Assembly (NCBI GenBank): GCA_009617715.1
Contig: VTFK01000032.1
Location: 1,114,532-1,178,531, forward strand
Source of the DNA: Plectrocnemia conspersa
Lineage: Eukaryota > Arthropoda > Insecta > Trichoptera > Polycentropodidae
Length of the DNA stretch: 64,000 nucleotides
Direction: 5' to 3'
Made by a program: the position numbers and the translations under genes. Below are positions 39,450 through 53,620 of the stretch, piece after piece. The notes under the pieces are model-generated. The model ran no database searches. It was not told the DNA's origin and was given only the letters and a program-made list of their open reading frames with translations. Numbering within the stretch: position 1 is the first letter of the stretch; every line of letters starts with the position of its first letter.

Positions 39450-42400
39450 GTTTTAATCGTCCCTTAACGTTTCCATGTTTTAATTTATTGAAATTTTTTT
39501 TAACACATTTTTTGTACATGTTAATTTTATTAAATAAAAATATAGATATAAATGATAAATAGATAACATTAAAAAACAACTAAAATTCAATCAGATTATC
39601 ACCATATATTAGATATCACCATTTTTTTCAAACTTTTTCTATGTCAAATCATTTCAAATCAATACATTTTTTTTAACAATATTTTTCTTATTTTATATAT
39701 AAATATTTTTTAAATCAGATAATTTTTGTTTAAGAAATATTAAGAATAGAGAATGATATTTAAATGAAAGATGTGAATATTAAATATTTAAAATAAAAAA
39801 AAAACAAACAAAAACCTGATGATTTTGAAAACATATTGTACAAAAATGTTCATTAAGGGGTTGAACAAATAATGAATCGACAAAAAAAATCTACCTAAAT
39901 TATCAGGTTAGCAAATCAAAATATTATTACCAAAATAATGTATATATTATATATGTATATACATAAATTAGATACGAGCTCCAAATATTTGTTAGGAAAA
40001 TGATAATAATAATAACTACTAAAGCATAAGCTAGTAAAAAACTATACAAATCATTATTTTTATTGTAGTTTTAAAAGACAGAATGGGTATATAAGTGCTT
40101 TCAATTTTTACATATAATGTAAATAAAAAAAATTGTAGATAACATAGTTTATTTTACTTCTATTGTGTAGAATTTTAAAGTTTTAACAAACGTAATTATA
40201 TTAGTCAAATAAAACTTTTTAATGAAGCATCGTGTATTTTATTTCTCAAAGATTTTTGCCCTTATCGAATAAGTAATATCAATTTACATACACAGAAAAT
40301 TATAATTGGTTTAATTCATACAACGCAAATATGTTTACGCTTTAGACGCTTTTGATTAAAAGCTAAAATTAATACGCTTATTTGATGACAAAACTTTCAC
40401 TCGAACGCAAACTTCCATAGGCAAATTTTAATTAAATCCTATCTAATCGAAAATCAATTTACATAGGCGAAATAATATGTATAACTAAAATAGATACGCT
40501 AAATTGAACTGTGTATCACTTAAGCCACAATACAAACACAAGAACTCTTTGAAACAAATCACTATTTTGAAAAGAAAAAGCAAAATAAACCATCTTTCGT
40601 ATTCCGCCTTCGACTCAGCGGTTGCAAACTAGCGGTTAGCGTACCCCCATGGGATACGGGAGCCCCAATTAAATGGTACGTGAGATAAATACTAACGTTC
40701 GTTTTATACTTTACTGAAAGCTTTAAAAGGGTTATATAAATGTATGAGATCCGTCAATGAAATATCACTACTGGGAATTGAAAACAAAGTATAACAACAT
40801 AATTTTCAGTTTAACCGTATTGCTATTATTTTTCGATTCGATTTAGAATCGAAACTGATTTAATTACATTTATCCCTAACCGAAAGCTGTGTAGACAAGG
40901 TGGCAATCAAGTTGTGGGAAAACCGCGATTTCCCACAGGGTGTGAAATGTTCACGGAACGCCCGGGGTTGTTTATATTCTGTGTAATTTTGTGCACACAC
41001 ATACAGCGTGTTCCGAAACAATGTGTAATGGTGAAATAGTGAAACGTTGACTTGTGAAACCGACGTGTCATTATGCAAAGTCAACGAGTTATTAACTAAT
41101 ATATGCGCCAAAATACTTAGTCCGATTTTAACGAGCGTGGAACTGAAACATTAACATTTATGCTAAATGAATGGTGAACTATGATAAAGTAGCTTTAGTA
41201 ATAATTTATGAAAAAAAAGAAGAGCATTATTCTCGCGAAGCTAGTAGCAATATATTTTTTTAATATTGTATATTTTAAAAATGAAAGAAATATAATTAAT
41301 AAGGTCTCATAAATGTCTTGGTGCTTCTTTATAAGATTAAGAGAAACAGCTAAATTTTTACTACTACAGATTGTCCTAGAAATATTATTATATAAATTCA
41401 CATCTTCGGACATCATTCTATATTTATACTTATCAATCCTTATTTTTTAGTATTAAATCGATAATCGCAATTTATAGCATTGGACTAATGGTATAAATCG
41501 TTGACTCTAATTTTAATTTTTTTTCAATTTCTATTATGTCTAAAATATCAGAATTGGTGATTATTATATAATATTTAATTCTATCGATCATCACAGATTA
41601 AGTTTTCCTGTATTTACCTAATCTCGCGGATAAATAATCAAACAAAATCAGAATATATTGTGCATATATTGACTGTAAGTTGTTATAATAGTTTATTTTT
41701 TTAGTATTTGTTGATTGGGTTCACCCCGTTCTAACGTATTGGGCTAACGCTTGTCATGTTGCAACAATGTTTATGGCAAAAAAATAAATAAATATAAATA
41801 TTTAGTTGTACACTTTATATTTTTTTTATATTTGACTGTTGTACTAATGTTTCGTATAAAATAAAATATCATTTTATTTCATACAAAAATGTCGAGGCTT
41901 ATTATTCTAAAATTATTTTGAAAGATTTGCAATAAATTAAAATATATAATATTTTATTTATTTTTAATTTCTTACTAATTCAATCACTTTTAATATTTCT
42001 GGAATATCCAACCATTTCAATTTTTCAATCATATTTTACAAGTAGTGAAAATATTTTAACTATACTCAATTTTGTATTTTTTGCAACATATTCTAATCTT
42101 ATTCATAAAGCATATTAAGCGATATTGTTATATTTTTAATAGATCCCAACTGCTGTAGCTTTTAAAACAAGCAGTGGTAGAAATACGCTAAATTCACAGC
42201 TGCATGCAAAGCAGGTAGTGAGAGCGTTTATCTGCAAAGGGCACGGAATTCCGATTACAACTACGATTAAAGACCAACTTTAGTAGTTACAAAAAGCAAA
42301 AAAAAATTCATGTATATTGCTAAATATAAATCTATTTGCACAAAAAATGCATTAAATACCAAAAATATTAAATATGTAACTATATTATAATTATACAAAT

Positions 42401-43230
42401 ACATACTTAAGACATTGCGCATATAATTTTTGTCTAAATTACATTAATTTGTAGTAAGGCTTTGGGGTTCAGTTGTCCCCCTGTTCGGACGGCATATATA
42501 TGCTATACTTTTCATTCACTTATTTTTATTATAAAACAGATAATTTAATAGTAGCTAGATATAAAAATAATGGCAGATTGTGTTTTTATATATGTAATAA
42601 TAAAGTTACATTAAAAATAAATAAAAATCAGCTGTTTTCTATGTATATAAATGAAACTTATTATTTATATTGTATTTTATATGTACGTTCTAGTTTATTT
42701 AACGTTGCATTTTACAATTGCCTATTAATTAATTTAAGCTAGGGTACATGTATATACAAATTCGAAAATTCAATCTATTTCCGTATATGCTAAAATTATA
42801 TTACGATAAATATGCTACAGGGAAATTCAATTATAAATCCAAAAGTATAACACATATAGTATATGTATGTATATACACTTAAAACAATTTCTACAAAATC
42901 GGTATAAATTAATTGAAATACATTGCTATCAAAACTTTTAATTAATTGCTAAAATCAATAAAAAGTGATTATAAGGAAATTCAATCTAAAATATTTTCAA
43001 TAAATATATACAAAATTAATAACGATTTATTTTAATTTTTATTTATGTATTCATATTTTTTTATTATCTTATTTTTAAATAGTTTCAATAAAACTGCTTT
43101 TTTATAAATACAAATAAATATATAGAAAACACATTTTTTGTATTCTATCACAATATATTCAGAAATAAAGAACAAAATAGATTTTTTTAGAAATCCAAAA
43201 TGTTTTACTGGAATCCAAAATGTTTTACTA
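39450..43230. other. AT-rich, no gene seen apart from SINE pieces
   Basis: One GC-richer, apparently unique block at 40600-41130. Frames at 40860-41111, 41195-41416 and 42473-42742 show no motif, signal peptide or splice context. Confidence 0.5.
41455..41775 (+). mobile_element. SINE-like copy with 3' tail
   Basis: It shares GATTATTATATAAT...CGATCATCACAGATTA with 24.1 kb, then ends GTTGATTGGGTTCACCC, CGTATTGGGCTAACGC and TTGTCATGTTGCAAC. The tail is the reverse complement of the start of the copies at 23.5 and 38.85 kb. The head is decayed. Confidence 0.6.
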
Positions 43231-44299
43231 CACTACACTCTCTGGAAGTTGGCCAAGGTTGACCAAGGACGGAGAATATAGTGGGTTACTTCAGTCGAGC
43301 TCGGTTCTGCCCGCTCTAAAATCTCTCGGAAGTTGTCCGAGGCTACCGAGAACGGGAGGTAAAGTGGGATTAATTCAGTCGACTTGGCCATCTTTGAGCG
43401 CTTCCGAACATTGTCGGCAAACGGACCGAAGTCGGAGCTGCTCTTTCGAGCGCGAGCGGTGAGATACTTCACCTTTCGCTCTCTCGCGTGTTAAGTGATC
43501 AGAGTGAGAGAGATAATGATATGGTTTTTCGCAAACTGAGATAGAACGAGTAACTCGGTTCAATTTCAGTATGCACGTAGGCGTCCTATGGTTAACACGC
43601 ATGACAAGCGCTGCATCATGGTCAAGTTATAATACCACATGCTTATCGGAGACTTCAACAGATTCTTACTGACATCTTTGAATATTTTAGGGAACCAAAA
43701 GAGATTAATTATATTTTTGATAGTATATTCTTCTAACAGATATCGTTATTATATTTTTTTTCATATAAAATTAAATAATTAGTGGTACTTGATTTTGTTT
43801 AAAAAAATCGTTTCGAATATCCTTATGTATTTTCCTAGATCGGTTTATATAAACGTCACACCATAACGAATTCTTATTTAGAATCGATGGTGAAAAATTC
43901 TAGGATAGTCACCAATGTGGTGTTCGTATTCTGAAGTATAATTTTTATGCTTTATGGCATTTTGCAAAAGCCGACAAAGATTTTGCGTAAATTGAATATT
44001 TACGACCGAAAGTTTTCACTGATATTGTATTGGTGAGTGCCCACATAAACGTTTATAATTATCAGTAGCGTAATTTTAATAATATGTCAATTTAAAAATT
44101 GCGATTATTTAGCACATCTTTCGATCGCGCGCAAATATGCCAGCTGTACATGACAGCAGCCGCTGTGCGGACATCATTCACGCCCACCGTCCGGACGGCA
44201 TATGAAATTTTTGTGGCAGTGTGGCCGCTACTCGGAAGTCGGCGACTTCGGTCGACTTCAGTTAAGCTTAGGTTCGGACAACTTCCAGAGAGTGTAGTG
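43231..44299 (+). mobile_element. TIR element with duplicated subterminal blocks (family shared with 11.7-12.1 kb)
   Basis: The left end CACTACACTCTCTGGAAGTT and the right end ending CCAGAGAGTGTAGTG are perfect inverted repeats of at least 20 bp. Near the left end an about 85-bp block (CTCTGGAAGTTG ... TACTTCAGTCGA) is repeated as CTCTCGGAAGTTG ... TAATTCAGTCGA. No transposase frame is recognisable. The target site is unclear: TA or CTA/CAA are possible. The outermost bases CACTA recall CMC elements, but that is weak. Confidence 0.8.
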
Positions 44300-46261
44300 C
44301 AAGAATTACGTTATCAGAATTAAGTTATATTAAAACGAACAATCAGATCTTAAAATTTGGTCACATAACCTCGTCAATAATTTTTAGATTAGCAGTTGTC
44401 ATAAATATTCCACTAGTTGTTATCTCGATTGTGTTACATTTTAGTATTTTTAATTTCTAAATAGATATAAATTGATTAAAATAAAATAAAACAAATATTA
44501 AACTAACATTTAAATATAAATTATTTGTTATTAATACAAATTTAGTAGTCTAGAGTGTTTTTAATTTTATTTTATAGTTCTTTACTTAATTACACACTAT
44601 AAAAAATCAAGTTACATATTTAATTTATTAATATTATATTATTTGGATGTCTCTGTTATTAAATACTATTGAATCCAATACATAAACACATATGTTTATC
44701 ATATTATAAATTATTGCAATAGATATAATAGCCAGCTTGCCACTTGGACTATTAGGTTTACTACTCACATTTTTACCTTAACCCTTATATAACATACTCT
44801 ATTTTATTGGTTCAACTCCACGGGGACTATCAAACTTTTCTATACTTTACATTTCTCTGTGCACCATCTCAAATATACAGGATGGCGCAAAAAATATTAA
44901 TATTATCGTACATATCTTACGAATTGTTAATGCTAAAGAAATCTATTTTAAGCATTATAATAAGCTTAACTAAAATATAATTTAATTACGCTTATTAAAC
45001 ATAGTGTATATAATCTATACATAATATAAATAGTTACTGTCATTTAAAAAATAACACTTAATTCCCTTCATCGGCGCTCTTAATAACCCTGACCATCGAA
45101 ACAGCAAACCAAAGGTCTGAAACCCTTCTTGAATTCTTAATGTCATGATGGACATCGAAACAGCGTCTTAAGCGATCGTTATCTACTCCTGTGGGACCTT
45201 AGAAAACGGCCTCGATTTGGTGTTACCTAACTCCGAAACGAATCGTACTCATTGTCGGAAATCCCCGCCAGGGTTTCACTCCGCTTCATAAAATATGTAT
45301 CGCAGTTGGCTTTTCCAAATCGGACCGCGGGGACCCATTTTGGGACTGTCGCGACGAGCAACGACCTCGGTTTCAGCTTTTAGAATAAAAATTAATTAAC
45401 TTGAATACGTTAAAGTAATGCCATATTAAATGACTTCGAAATCTAAAATTGTAAATAGGCTAATAAATAGTTCTCCATCTCAAAAATATATTTGATCATA
45501 ATAAGAGGCTGGAGGCGAATTTAACTATTTTTATCGTGTTTGTATCCTAGTGCCATTGAAGTACATACTTTTAAAAGTTGCTAAGGGGAGGTGACTTTCA
45601 TTTCCGAGGTTTAAAGTGCCCTAGAGAGTTGCGATCACGTTCCTTATTCTTAAATAAATGAAAATGTTTTTATACCCCTATAATATTGATTTTGACAATG
45701 TACCACATCAACTATAAATGAAAATTTTAAATGTTAAAAAATAAATTTCCGTCGAAAAATATCAAGCTATTTAATTAAATTTAAGGAATTAGTATTGCAA
45801 AAAATATGATAGTGGAAAAAATGTTTATTTTATATGTAAAGTATTTATACAGAGAAATTTTTATTTTATAATATAATTTATTGCTCATGTAACAAGATAA
45901 AAAAACGACCCTATAAGTAGTGCGATCAAGATGAACAAACAAAACTAAAAATTAAAGAACATTTTTATTTTCATACTAGAAAATATTATCAAAATACCTC
46001 GCGAAACCACACTAACTCATTAAGCACAAAATGCCAAAATTCTTTAGAGGCTAAAGACAACACAATACTGGTTTTAGATCTTTAATAAAATGAACTCAAA
46101 TTATCAATATTCTGTTTTTATTTCTATATTATTATATTTTTTTTTGCTTAAATTGTAAAAGATTTTTTATTACCACTAACGTTTTATTTTAAATTCTTAT
46201 TTTTGATCAAATTGTAGATAATAACAAATTGTAAACATGAAAATGTTTATAAGCTAGTTAC
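44300..46261. other. No gene seen; one GC-richer block
   Basis: 45060-45400 is markedly GC-richer than its surroundings and shows no match to the repeats in this window. It has no open frame of note. Candidate conserved non-coding DNA. Confidence 0.45.
45600..45660 (-). repeat. Dispersed repeat B, short copy
   Basis: GTGCCCTAGAGAGTTGCGAT, CACGTTCCTTATTCTTAA matches 17311-17352 nearly base for base. Flanks do not match. Confidence 0.65.
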
Positions 46262-47575
46262 GTCTACAGGAGATCCAATTCGAGTTTTTTATGATGGCAG
46301 TACTGTAAATCAGACAGCTGTCAATAATCACGCGTGTTCAAAGTGTCAAATGCTAGTTTGCAACAACACATCTATGAAATTCGTTAAAGTTGTTAACAAT
46401 TAAAGAAGCGTTAAAGATAGAGTTAGGTATGTGCGTTGTTGTGGCGCCTGCTCAGCTGAGAATATTGCTGCTATAAGTGAAAATATGGCCAAAGACCCAG
46501 AATTGTCGATTCACAACTTTTGGGGCTTATCTTATGGCTCCCTTTGGCGCATTTTTCATCTGAACTTGCACCTACACCAGTATGAAATTCAGATAACACA
46601 AGAACTGAAGCTCAAAGACAGCGAATAATTTATGTAGATTGGGTGTTATAGCAGCAGGAAGTTGATGATTATATTTTAACGAAATATATTTCTCTGATGG
46701 AGCAAGAAAAATTCTCATGTACTTTACGTGAAACCATTCCATGCCCATTGGTGCGCATTGTGGTCAGGTGGCGTCATTGAGCCTTATTTTTTTTAAGTCG
46801 GACTTTAATAGTCAACGGCGAGCGCTATAGGCGCATGATAACCAATTATTTTTGGCATCAAATCATGTGGTTACTATTAGCCACACATCGAGTGCAACCA
46901 TGGAAGGAGGGCTTGAGCCCAAGGACCTTCCGCATCGAGTATAACGTTGGATGTTTTTAGTTGAAAGTTTCCAGGTCACATTTATGGCGATATGTAGCAA
47001 TCAACCACTCGATAACTCACCCTCGACCAATCCCGTACGCAGATCAATCAACCAATCAGAGAAGCCGGACGAAATATATTCACACGGGGTCAAAAACCCC
47101 AGTCGACACTTCATCGGATCGAACACCGCAGACATATCGACCACGCTACCTTCCCGACACGGACCAGCATCCAGATTCGCCGAGACCACTATATAAAAAT
47201 CAAGACCCGGAATTCTAACTCGAACATCGCTTTCCAGAGATACCTAGCCGACTAAAAACACCACACATTATTTCACGTTTTAGTCAACTCGCCGTCAAGA
47301 TCATGCGATTTAACATAGTAGAGTAACGCTAAATCGTGTCTACGCCGACAATCCCGAAACGTTAAAGCACCTAAAAACCAACATCCGCCAAATTATAACC
47401 GCGTTACCGCTCGAAATGTACGAAAAAATTAATGAATATTACATCGAAAAGATCGGCTGTTAAAAATGATCCAGAAGAAGCGATTTTATTATTTTTTTAT
47501 AATTTATAAAATACTTCAAATGCTCAATAAATAAAAAAATAAGAATATTTGTGTTGTTGTTTTTTTAGTTAAATC
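46262..47575 (+). mobile_element. Mariner-like relic split by an LTR-like insert
   Basis: Plus-strand pieces are colinear with mariner/Tc transposases: FYDGSTVNQTAVNNHACSK (46287 on), SAENIAAISENMAKDPELSI and LSYGSLWRIFHL (46430-46570), YFFKSRTLIVNGERYRRMIT-like (46780 on), VNSPSRSCDLT (47284 on), then YADNPETLKHLKTNIRQIIT and EMYEKINEYYIEKIGC to the stop at 47463. TTAGTTAAATCACCCT near 47557-47572 looks like the right terminal repeat. The left end was not found. Many frameshifts. Confidence 0.75.
46866..47265. mobile_element. Solo-LTR-like insert, 400 bp
   Basis: It starts TGTGGTTACTATTAG and ends CTAAAAACACCACA, so the ends are a 6-bp inverted TGTGGT/ACCACA as in LTRs. It is GC-richer than its host relic and has a TATA-like CTATATAAAA near 47189. 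It interrupts the mariner coding sequence. No clean target duplication is visible and no internal retroelement is present, so solo LTR is an inference. Confidence 0.5.
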
Positions 47576-50500
47576 ACCCTTTATATTGTATATAATTAAT
47601 ATGTTTGTAAAATTATTTATAAACATGTTTAAAATAAATAATTATATTGTGATGTTTATGTAAAATGAAACTTTTTAATAGAGCCGAAAAAATGCTAGAC
47701 AATGGGGAAATTGTGCAAGCTCAATGTTTGAATGTCAGGGTAGTTTCAGAATAAACCGAATTGATTAAAATATAATTTTAACAGACGTACGAAAAATTTG
47801 TTTGAAATAACAATAGACTTATAGTTGTTAAAATATGATCCAAAAACTGAATTGAATGAGAGAAATGTATCATGAAGAATTATTTTTGTCAGAAGAAAAC
47901 AGTCCTCAGGTACATTGCTGATTACACCACGATGACGCACACGAGCTTTTGGTGAAGATAAACAAAAGTATAATTTGATTCGTGCGCCGCAGCGCAAATA
48001 AGTTTGGAATTCTATGGAGATTCACAGTTGCAACGATGCCACGTCCTCAAAAACAATTATTTTGATACCGCATACAAAATTTAATAAGCAAACACTCACG
48101 ACAAAACCAGCCGTGCTATTTGAAATTTTAATGACGTGTTCAAAGGCTCGCATGGCGTCGGCATGGCTGCACAGCGAAAAAGCACAGGGGCGCATCGGGC
48201 GTCCTAAATATTTATTTAACCGTAATTTTCCAGGTGACGTAATATTATATATATTTCCCTATTGCCAGACAATGCGAGGCGAGGTGGGTGGGTGGGAGGA
48301 CACAGGGGTGGGGCCGGCGGCAGACACGGTCGATATCCCGGCTCCTACCCTCGTCGTCACCTTCCGAAGGATGCCGACCTGTACACGGTGACGTTGCCGT
48401 CGTGTCGCGTCGCCCCATCGTCCACGGGGAAAACTATAATTCGATTTATGACAGGGTACGAGACAACAGATCAATAGACATTGTGATTACGACGGAGAAC
48501 CTTACGATGTAATATGCGGAATTTAAGTGAATGCAATCAGGCTTTTATCTGTATAATGCGATCCAATTTAAAATTATAGGTAATGTATAATATGTACTGA
48601 TATACTGGTCCGACTCTGGAAAAAAATCATAGCAAGAATATATGTATAAAAAAAGTAAAAACCAACCTGAAATAATGAATATGAAATAAATTACAATTGT
48701 TTGAGATTTATTTACTGATGTATTTCAGGTATAAGTTCCTTTAGCGCTTTTTATACATACAATAAATATAAGGAACGGAACATTGCCTTCAAAATCACCC
48801 ACTTTCTAGTACTACTTTTACAATAAACATTAATATTCAAAAACTCCATACCTATACAACCATCATTAGTAATTGAAAAACAAAAAAGCTTTTGTTAATA
48901 GTATTTTCTAATAAGGCTAAACGCACGTCCCATTTTCATATGATCGTCACATATTTTTCGTAAATATGTCAAAAAAAAATGTAAATAAAGATTTTCGAAA
49001 AAACAGTAGATTTTACTGAAATATTACCTGAATGAACAGAAGTAATTTTTATTCAAAGACATAATTTTTTTTGCGTGAATAATAATTAAAACCTCGAAAT
49101 TTTATTTACGGAAAATAAAATAATATCCTATTTTTGTCGCAAGAAAATATAGTCAACCTACGTATAATCTAATCACACACGACATGGATAGACAACATCT
49201 GGTTTAGTTGTTTCGCCAGTGGTTTGTATAAAAAAGGTCATTGTTAAAGGCTCGTTTTGCTATCTATTTTTTCGAAAGCACAAGACGGCGGTGTATCTCT
49301 ACAAAAGGATTCACTTCCATCCTATTATCTCAATCTGACACTTATTTTTAGAAGTCTGCATGGGTTTTGTATGGCGATTCCTCCAGAAAAATTGTATAAT
49401 TCCTTGAAAAAATCATAAAAAAATTAAAATGAATCGAATATTTCTAAAATAAAATGATGACTGTTAAACTTTGATAGACTTTATAGTGACTAGTATTTGC
49501 TGCACCAATTCTTTGGCATACATTTACATGGTTATCGATAAAATGTTTGTCGGGTTCATCAAAATAATCACGCTTTAATTCACAATTGGACAGGTCCAAC
49601 ACGGTCGAGAAGCTTCTAGTCAAATTAACAGGCGTAAGAAACTAAATATTATGCTATTAAATCATAAACGCCGATTAAAAGCAAATCAAAATAGTTCCAG
49701 TTTCAACAAAAGACAAAAAGGGGTTCCTTGTTAAAATGGAACACCACCGTGAGAAAACTTTTTTGCATAATAAGTCATAAAGTACTCACTATAATCGCTG
49801 TCGGAAATGCCTTGAAATAACACGTGCTATTTGAGGATTGCCGTTTCGGGAATTGCTCAATCCAATTGTAACCTGCATGAATGACCGGAAAAAAATCTGG
49901 ATATTTTCATACACAATTTATAGTAGATCATAGACCTATTAGCAACCCGCCTTCATTCTCGATCTAAGCCATCACAATGTCTTTAGAACATATATTTTTT
50001 ATTTACCAATATAGTTACTATGGATCTGTGCCTGTGAACTATTTTTTTTTTTATTTTACATTATATAAATCTCACTTTGGTCTTTTTTCAGCATCTAGCA
50101 CTCTCAAAGATAGTGATCTTAAGATAAGGGATAATTTCACTAATTTTTTTATCATTATCAATCACCTTTTATAATGTAATTAACGATGTATTTCAACTGC
50201 ATGGAATAAACTGATCACTAAACGAATCTATTTTAAGAGATACACGGCTATTTTAAGCACACAATACAAGCACAATTTTATTGCGACTGAGGTCACATAC
50301 ATTCTAAAGAAAACGTCTGTATAATATATTATTTTAGTGGTTAAAGTTACATTGGACTATTATCTATATTTATTGTAAGGTACCAGTTTCGGTTATCTAT
50401 ATTTTACTGATAATTTTGTTTTGAATCAGAAAAACCCGTAAATTTATGGCAAAGTAAAACTTGTCTACTATAATACACGATAAACTCATTAAGCAATTAA

Positions 50501-52068
50501 CAGCGAGGTCCAAGTCAAGGTTTCGTATATCCGACGAGCTACTTAGAAAGAATTCCCGGGTTAAATCTAACGTGGGCGTTTCTCGGTGCTGACCTTTACG
50601 CTTTTTTTTTGTTTTCGTCGTCTATTATACACCCTTAACAAATATCAACTGGTTAATTGCGTCCTAGTTAGTCACTGCTTAATCACAATGTTATTCTAGA
50701 AACTTATTTATTATGTAGACAATAAAATTCATATAAATTGTATTCTATATTTGAGGATTGTTAGATAAATGTAATATTTAATTAATATGTTATGATTAAT
50801 AATATGTTTAATATAAAAATGGCTGAAAAAATATATTATTATTTTCATATATAAACATGAACTTAAACAGCAGTTTCTATATATAAATTATTCTTTCGTG
50901 CCACTAACTTAATTTATCATATTTTAGCTTCAATAAATTAACTCACATATTTGCCTAAACACGATACCTATTCTACCTTAACCTTATCTTATATTGCGTT
51001 ACTATATTTTGATTTTAACCCGCTAATGTGGTTTTAATCTATAGCCGAAATTAGATTATCTCCGATTCAGTAGTTCTTGAACTATACAACCCTTGCGTAA
51101 TGGCCGTAATCAAAACGTGGCTTTATATGATTAGGGATAATTTTATTACGGCCGTTTTGGCATAATTTAATTAAGCTTCGACGACAGGCCCTCGAGGGTC
51201 GATAAAATTATAAACCTCCCAATTAACATTCGACGGGCGCGCAACAGATTTTCTTGGACCTCTTTGAAGCCCTCTTTCGGACCTTTGGGCACAAAGGAAT
51301 AAATTAACCGGTTGGTCCGATCGGTTGCGCTCTTTTCCACTACCAACGAAAACTGGGATTGGATGCGATCAAAAGAACAATTGATTTTACAGTAGGCTTT
51401 GCGCTCATTGTGCTTATTTGTTTGGGGGTGAGTTTTCGATTTTGTAACCCCTTCAAAGAGGCAGTCCAGTTTTGCAACTTTCGACTTAATGAAACGTTTT
51501 TGGAGTGTATTGGCTCTTCTTGCTTATTGAATTAATTTAGAAATTTAACTTAGTAAATAAAATGTTAAATATATACCTATATATAAGAAGGCTCAAATTT
51601 ATTGTGCTATTTGAATGTTCTGTGTTTAAAGTTACCAATAATAATTTTCTATATTATGGTAAAATATAACGCTATATGTTTTTTAAGACTTTTTCGTAAT
51701 TATTGTATATATAGCACTTAGACTTAAATTTGCCTATATTACAAACGAATTAATTTACACAAAAATCAATTTTAATAAATCAAGGAACTGATTAAAAATT
51801 ACCACTGTATTACTATTTTATCACAAAGAAAAAATAACCTAATTCATATATAAACTCACAAGTTTTTTTCAGCTCCGTTAATATTTTTACCTTAGTTTTT
51901 AGACATCAAAATAAAAAAAAAACGCTTATGCTTTGACAAAATATTTTTAATTTTATTGTTATGCTTGACCATGATTAACTATTTTCTCTCTAAATTTTAA
52001 CAATTGATTTATGATATAGAAATTATATTTTTGTATGAAAATCGTTTTGCAAATAAGTGTTCATTATA
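47576..52068. other. No gene recognised; two GC-rich blocks
   Basis: 48010-48530 peaks in GC at 48280-48430, with overlapping short frames on both strands caused by the base composition. 51040-51540 is a second GC-richer block (GGCCGTAATCAAAACGTGGC, TTATTACGGCCGTTTTGG inverted near 51100 and 51150). The rest is AT-rich. Confidence 0.5.
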
Positions 52069-52509
52069 CAGCCTTGGCCATAATAATGGGGCACCCCTTA
52101 AAATGGCATGTAACTCTTTACAAGTGCATTGTCTGAGCGAATTATTTTAGTAGGTAGTTTCAACCGTAATTCTAAGGACTATAAAAAGATTTTTTTTGTT
52201 TTTAATTGCTCATTTGAGTTTTAAAAAAATATTGCAGGTCAAATTGTTTAATATTTAATAATTTATTTTTAAAAATAAATTAGTAAATAAAAAAAATTAT
52301 AACAGCAAATAAAGGCCGAAATCACGCAATATTTTTGCGAGTGTTGGGTGCCCAAAAAGAGCAAGCGTGTAAGAATAAAAAAAATAGTTCACAGGCACAC
52401 TCAATGCATGGAATCCATAATGACTATATTGACAAATAAATAAAGATATGTTTTAAAGACATTATGTTTAAGTCAATCTATCATGAAAAGCTCTATAAGT
52501 ATTTTATAA

Positions 52510-52690
52510 TACGATTAACTACTAATAATTGAAAGACCTGGGTTTAAATCTCATATGACCCCTAATATTTTATAATTATAATATCACTATTTATTTAGTA
52601 GGTGTTGATTGTGTTGACCCAGGTGTAACGCATTAGATTAATTCCTGTTTTGTTTCAACGGAAAATTTGCATCAATAAAAATACATTTTT
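52510..52690 (+). mobile_element. SINE-like insertion inside the Tc1 relic
   Basis: A B-box-like CTGGGTTTAAATCTC at 52538 is followed by TTAGTAGGTGTTGATTGTG, GACCCAGGTGTAACGCATTA and TTTGTTTCAACGG, the same order as 41.70-41.76 kb. Confidence 0.55.
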
Positions 52691-52859
52691 TATCTATGAT
52701 TCGCGTTTTTCTGGAATTTCTTAAACATTTTAAAAATGCCAAAAAACGCGAATTAAGTGATGCTAAAATACCTAATATAATTTTATTGCATTCGTAGATT
52801 GTATGTTATTAACTGAATATATCGGAAATTAGAAAACACAATAATTAAATACAACTGCC

Positions 52860-53620
52860 TATGAAGATCAAATGTTGGTTCGCGAGTTCCTTAAATATCG
52901 TCAAAAAAAGTTTCTGCAAGCAAAGGGCCATTCATTTTGAGAAGAAAACTCAACAATATGGAACTTAGAGGTTGTAAAGCCCGACACAAATAAATAAATA
53001 AAATTAGAGTAGTCCCAAAACACCGAGATTAGACATTTGAAGAAAAGGCGAAAGTCATTTGGTCTGATGAATCCAACTTCAAGATAATAGGTTGATATAA
53101 AAAAAAAAAAACCTAATTTATTCAAAATTTTTTAAAGAAATAATTGTTTAAGATAATCATACTATTTTTAACATTTTTTTTTTCACAAAGTTTTTGGGAC
53201 CCTGGTGTAGTACACGTGCGTTGAAGAGCCGTAGTACCCGAAGTCAAATATGATGGCGGAAGCATTATGGTTAAGCATCTGGGGTTACATGGCACTAGCA
53301 GCACTGTACATTTGCGATGGTAACATGAATAGTGATATTTATATTTCAATGTTGGATTCCTACTGGAAAATATTTCCAAGCACAAAACACGCTATCTTCC
53401 GATTCCAGCAAGAAAACGCTTCATGCCATACTTCTCTAGAAAGCAGAGGTTAGTTTGCGTCAAAGGGTTTGACGCTTTTCGGATAACCTACACAGTCAAT
53501 AGACCAAAATCGTATAAACATAAAAGGTTGACTGCTGAAAACATGACTGCAAACCCAAAATTAAGCTGCGAGAAAAATTGCAGATGGAATGCAGAAAATT
53601 GTAGTCATTAGTTGCCAGTA
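52860..53620 (+). pseudogene. Tc1 transposase pseudogene
   Basis: Translating the plus strand by pieces gives VIWSDESNFKI near 53055-53090 (first catalytic Asp in W-S-D-E-S-x-F), then VKYDGGSIM near 53245, and FRFQQENASCHTS near 53398-53436, where the usual second Asp of F-Q-Q-D-N is Glu. Stops and frameshifts separate the pieces. The A-run at 53099-53113 lies within the gap. Confidence 0.8.

Noticed and set aside
47001..47218. Overlapping frames near 47 kb
   Set aside because: They lie within the LTR-like insert and show no retroelement protein motif.
48262..48512. Frames in three registers on both strands
   Set aside because: Stop codons are simply rare in this GC-rich patch; no motif or signal.
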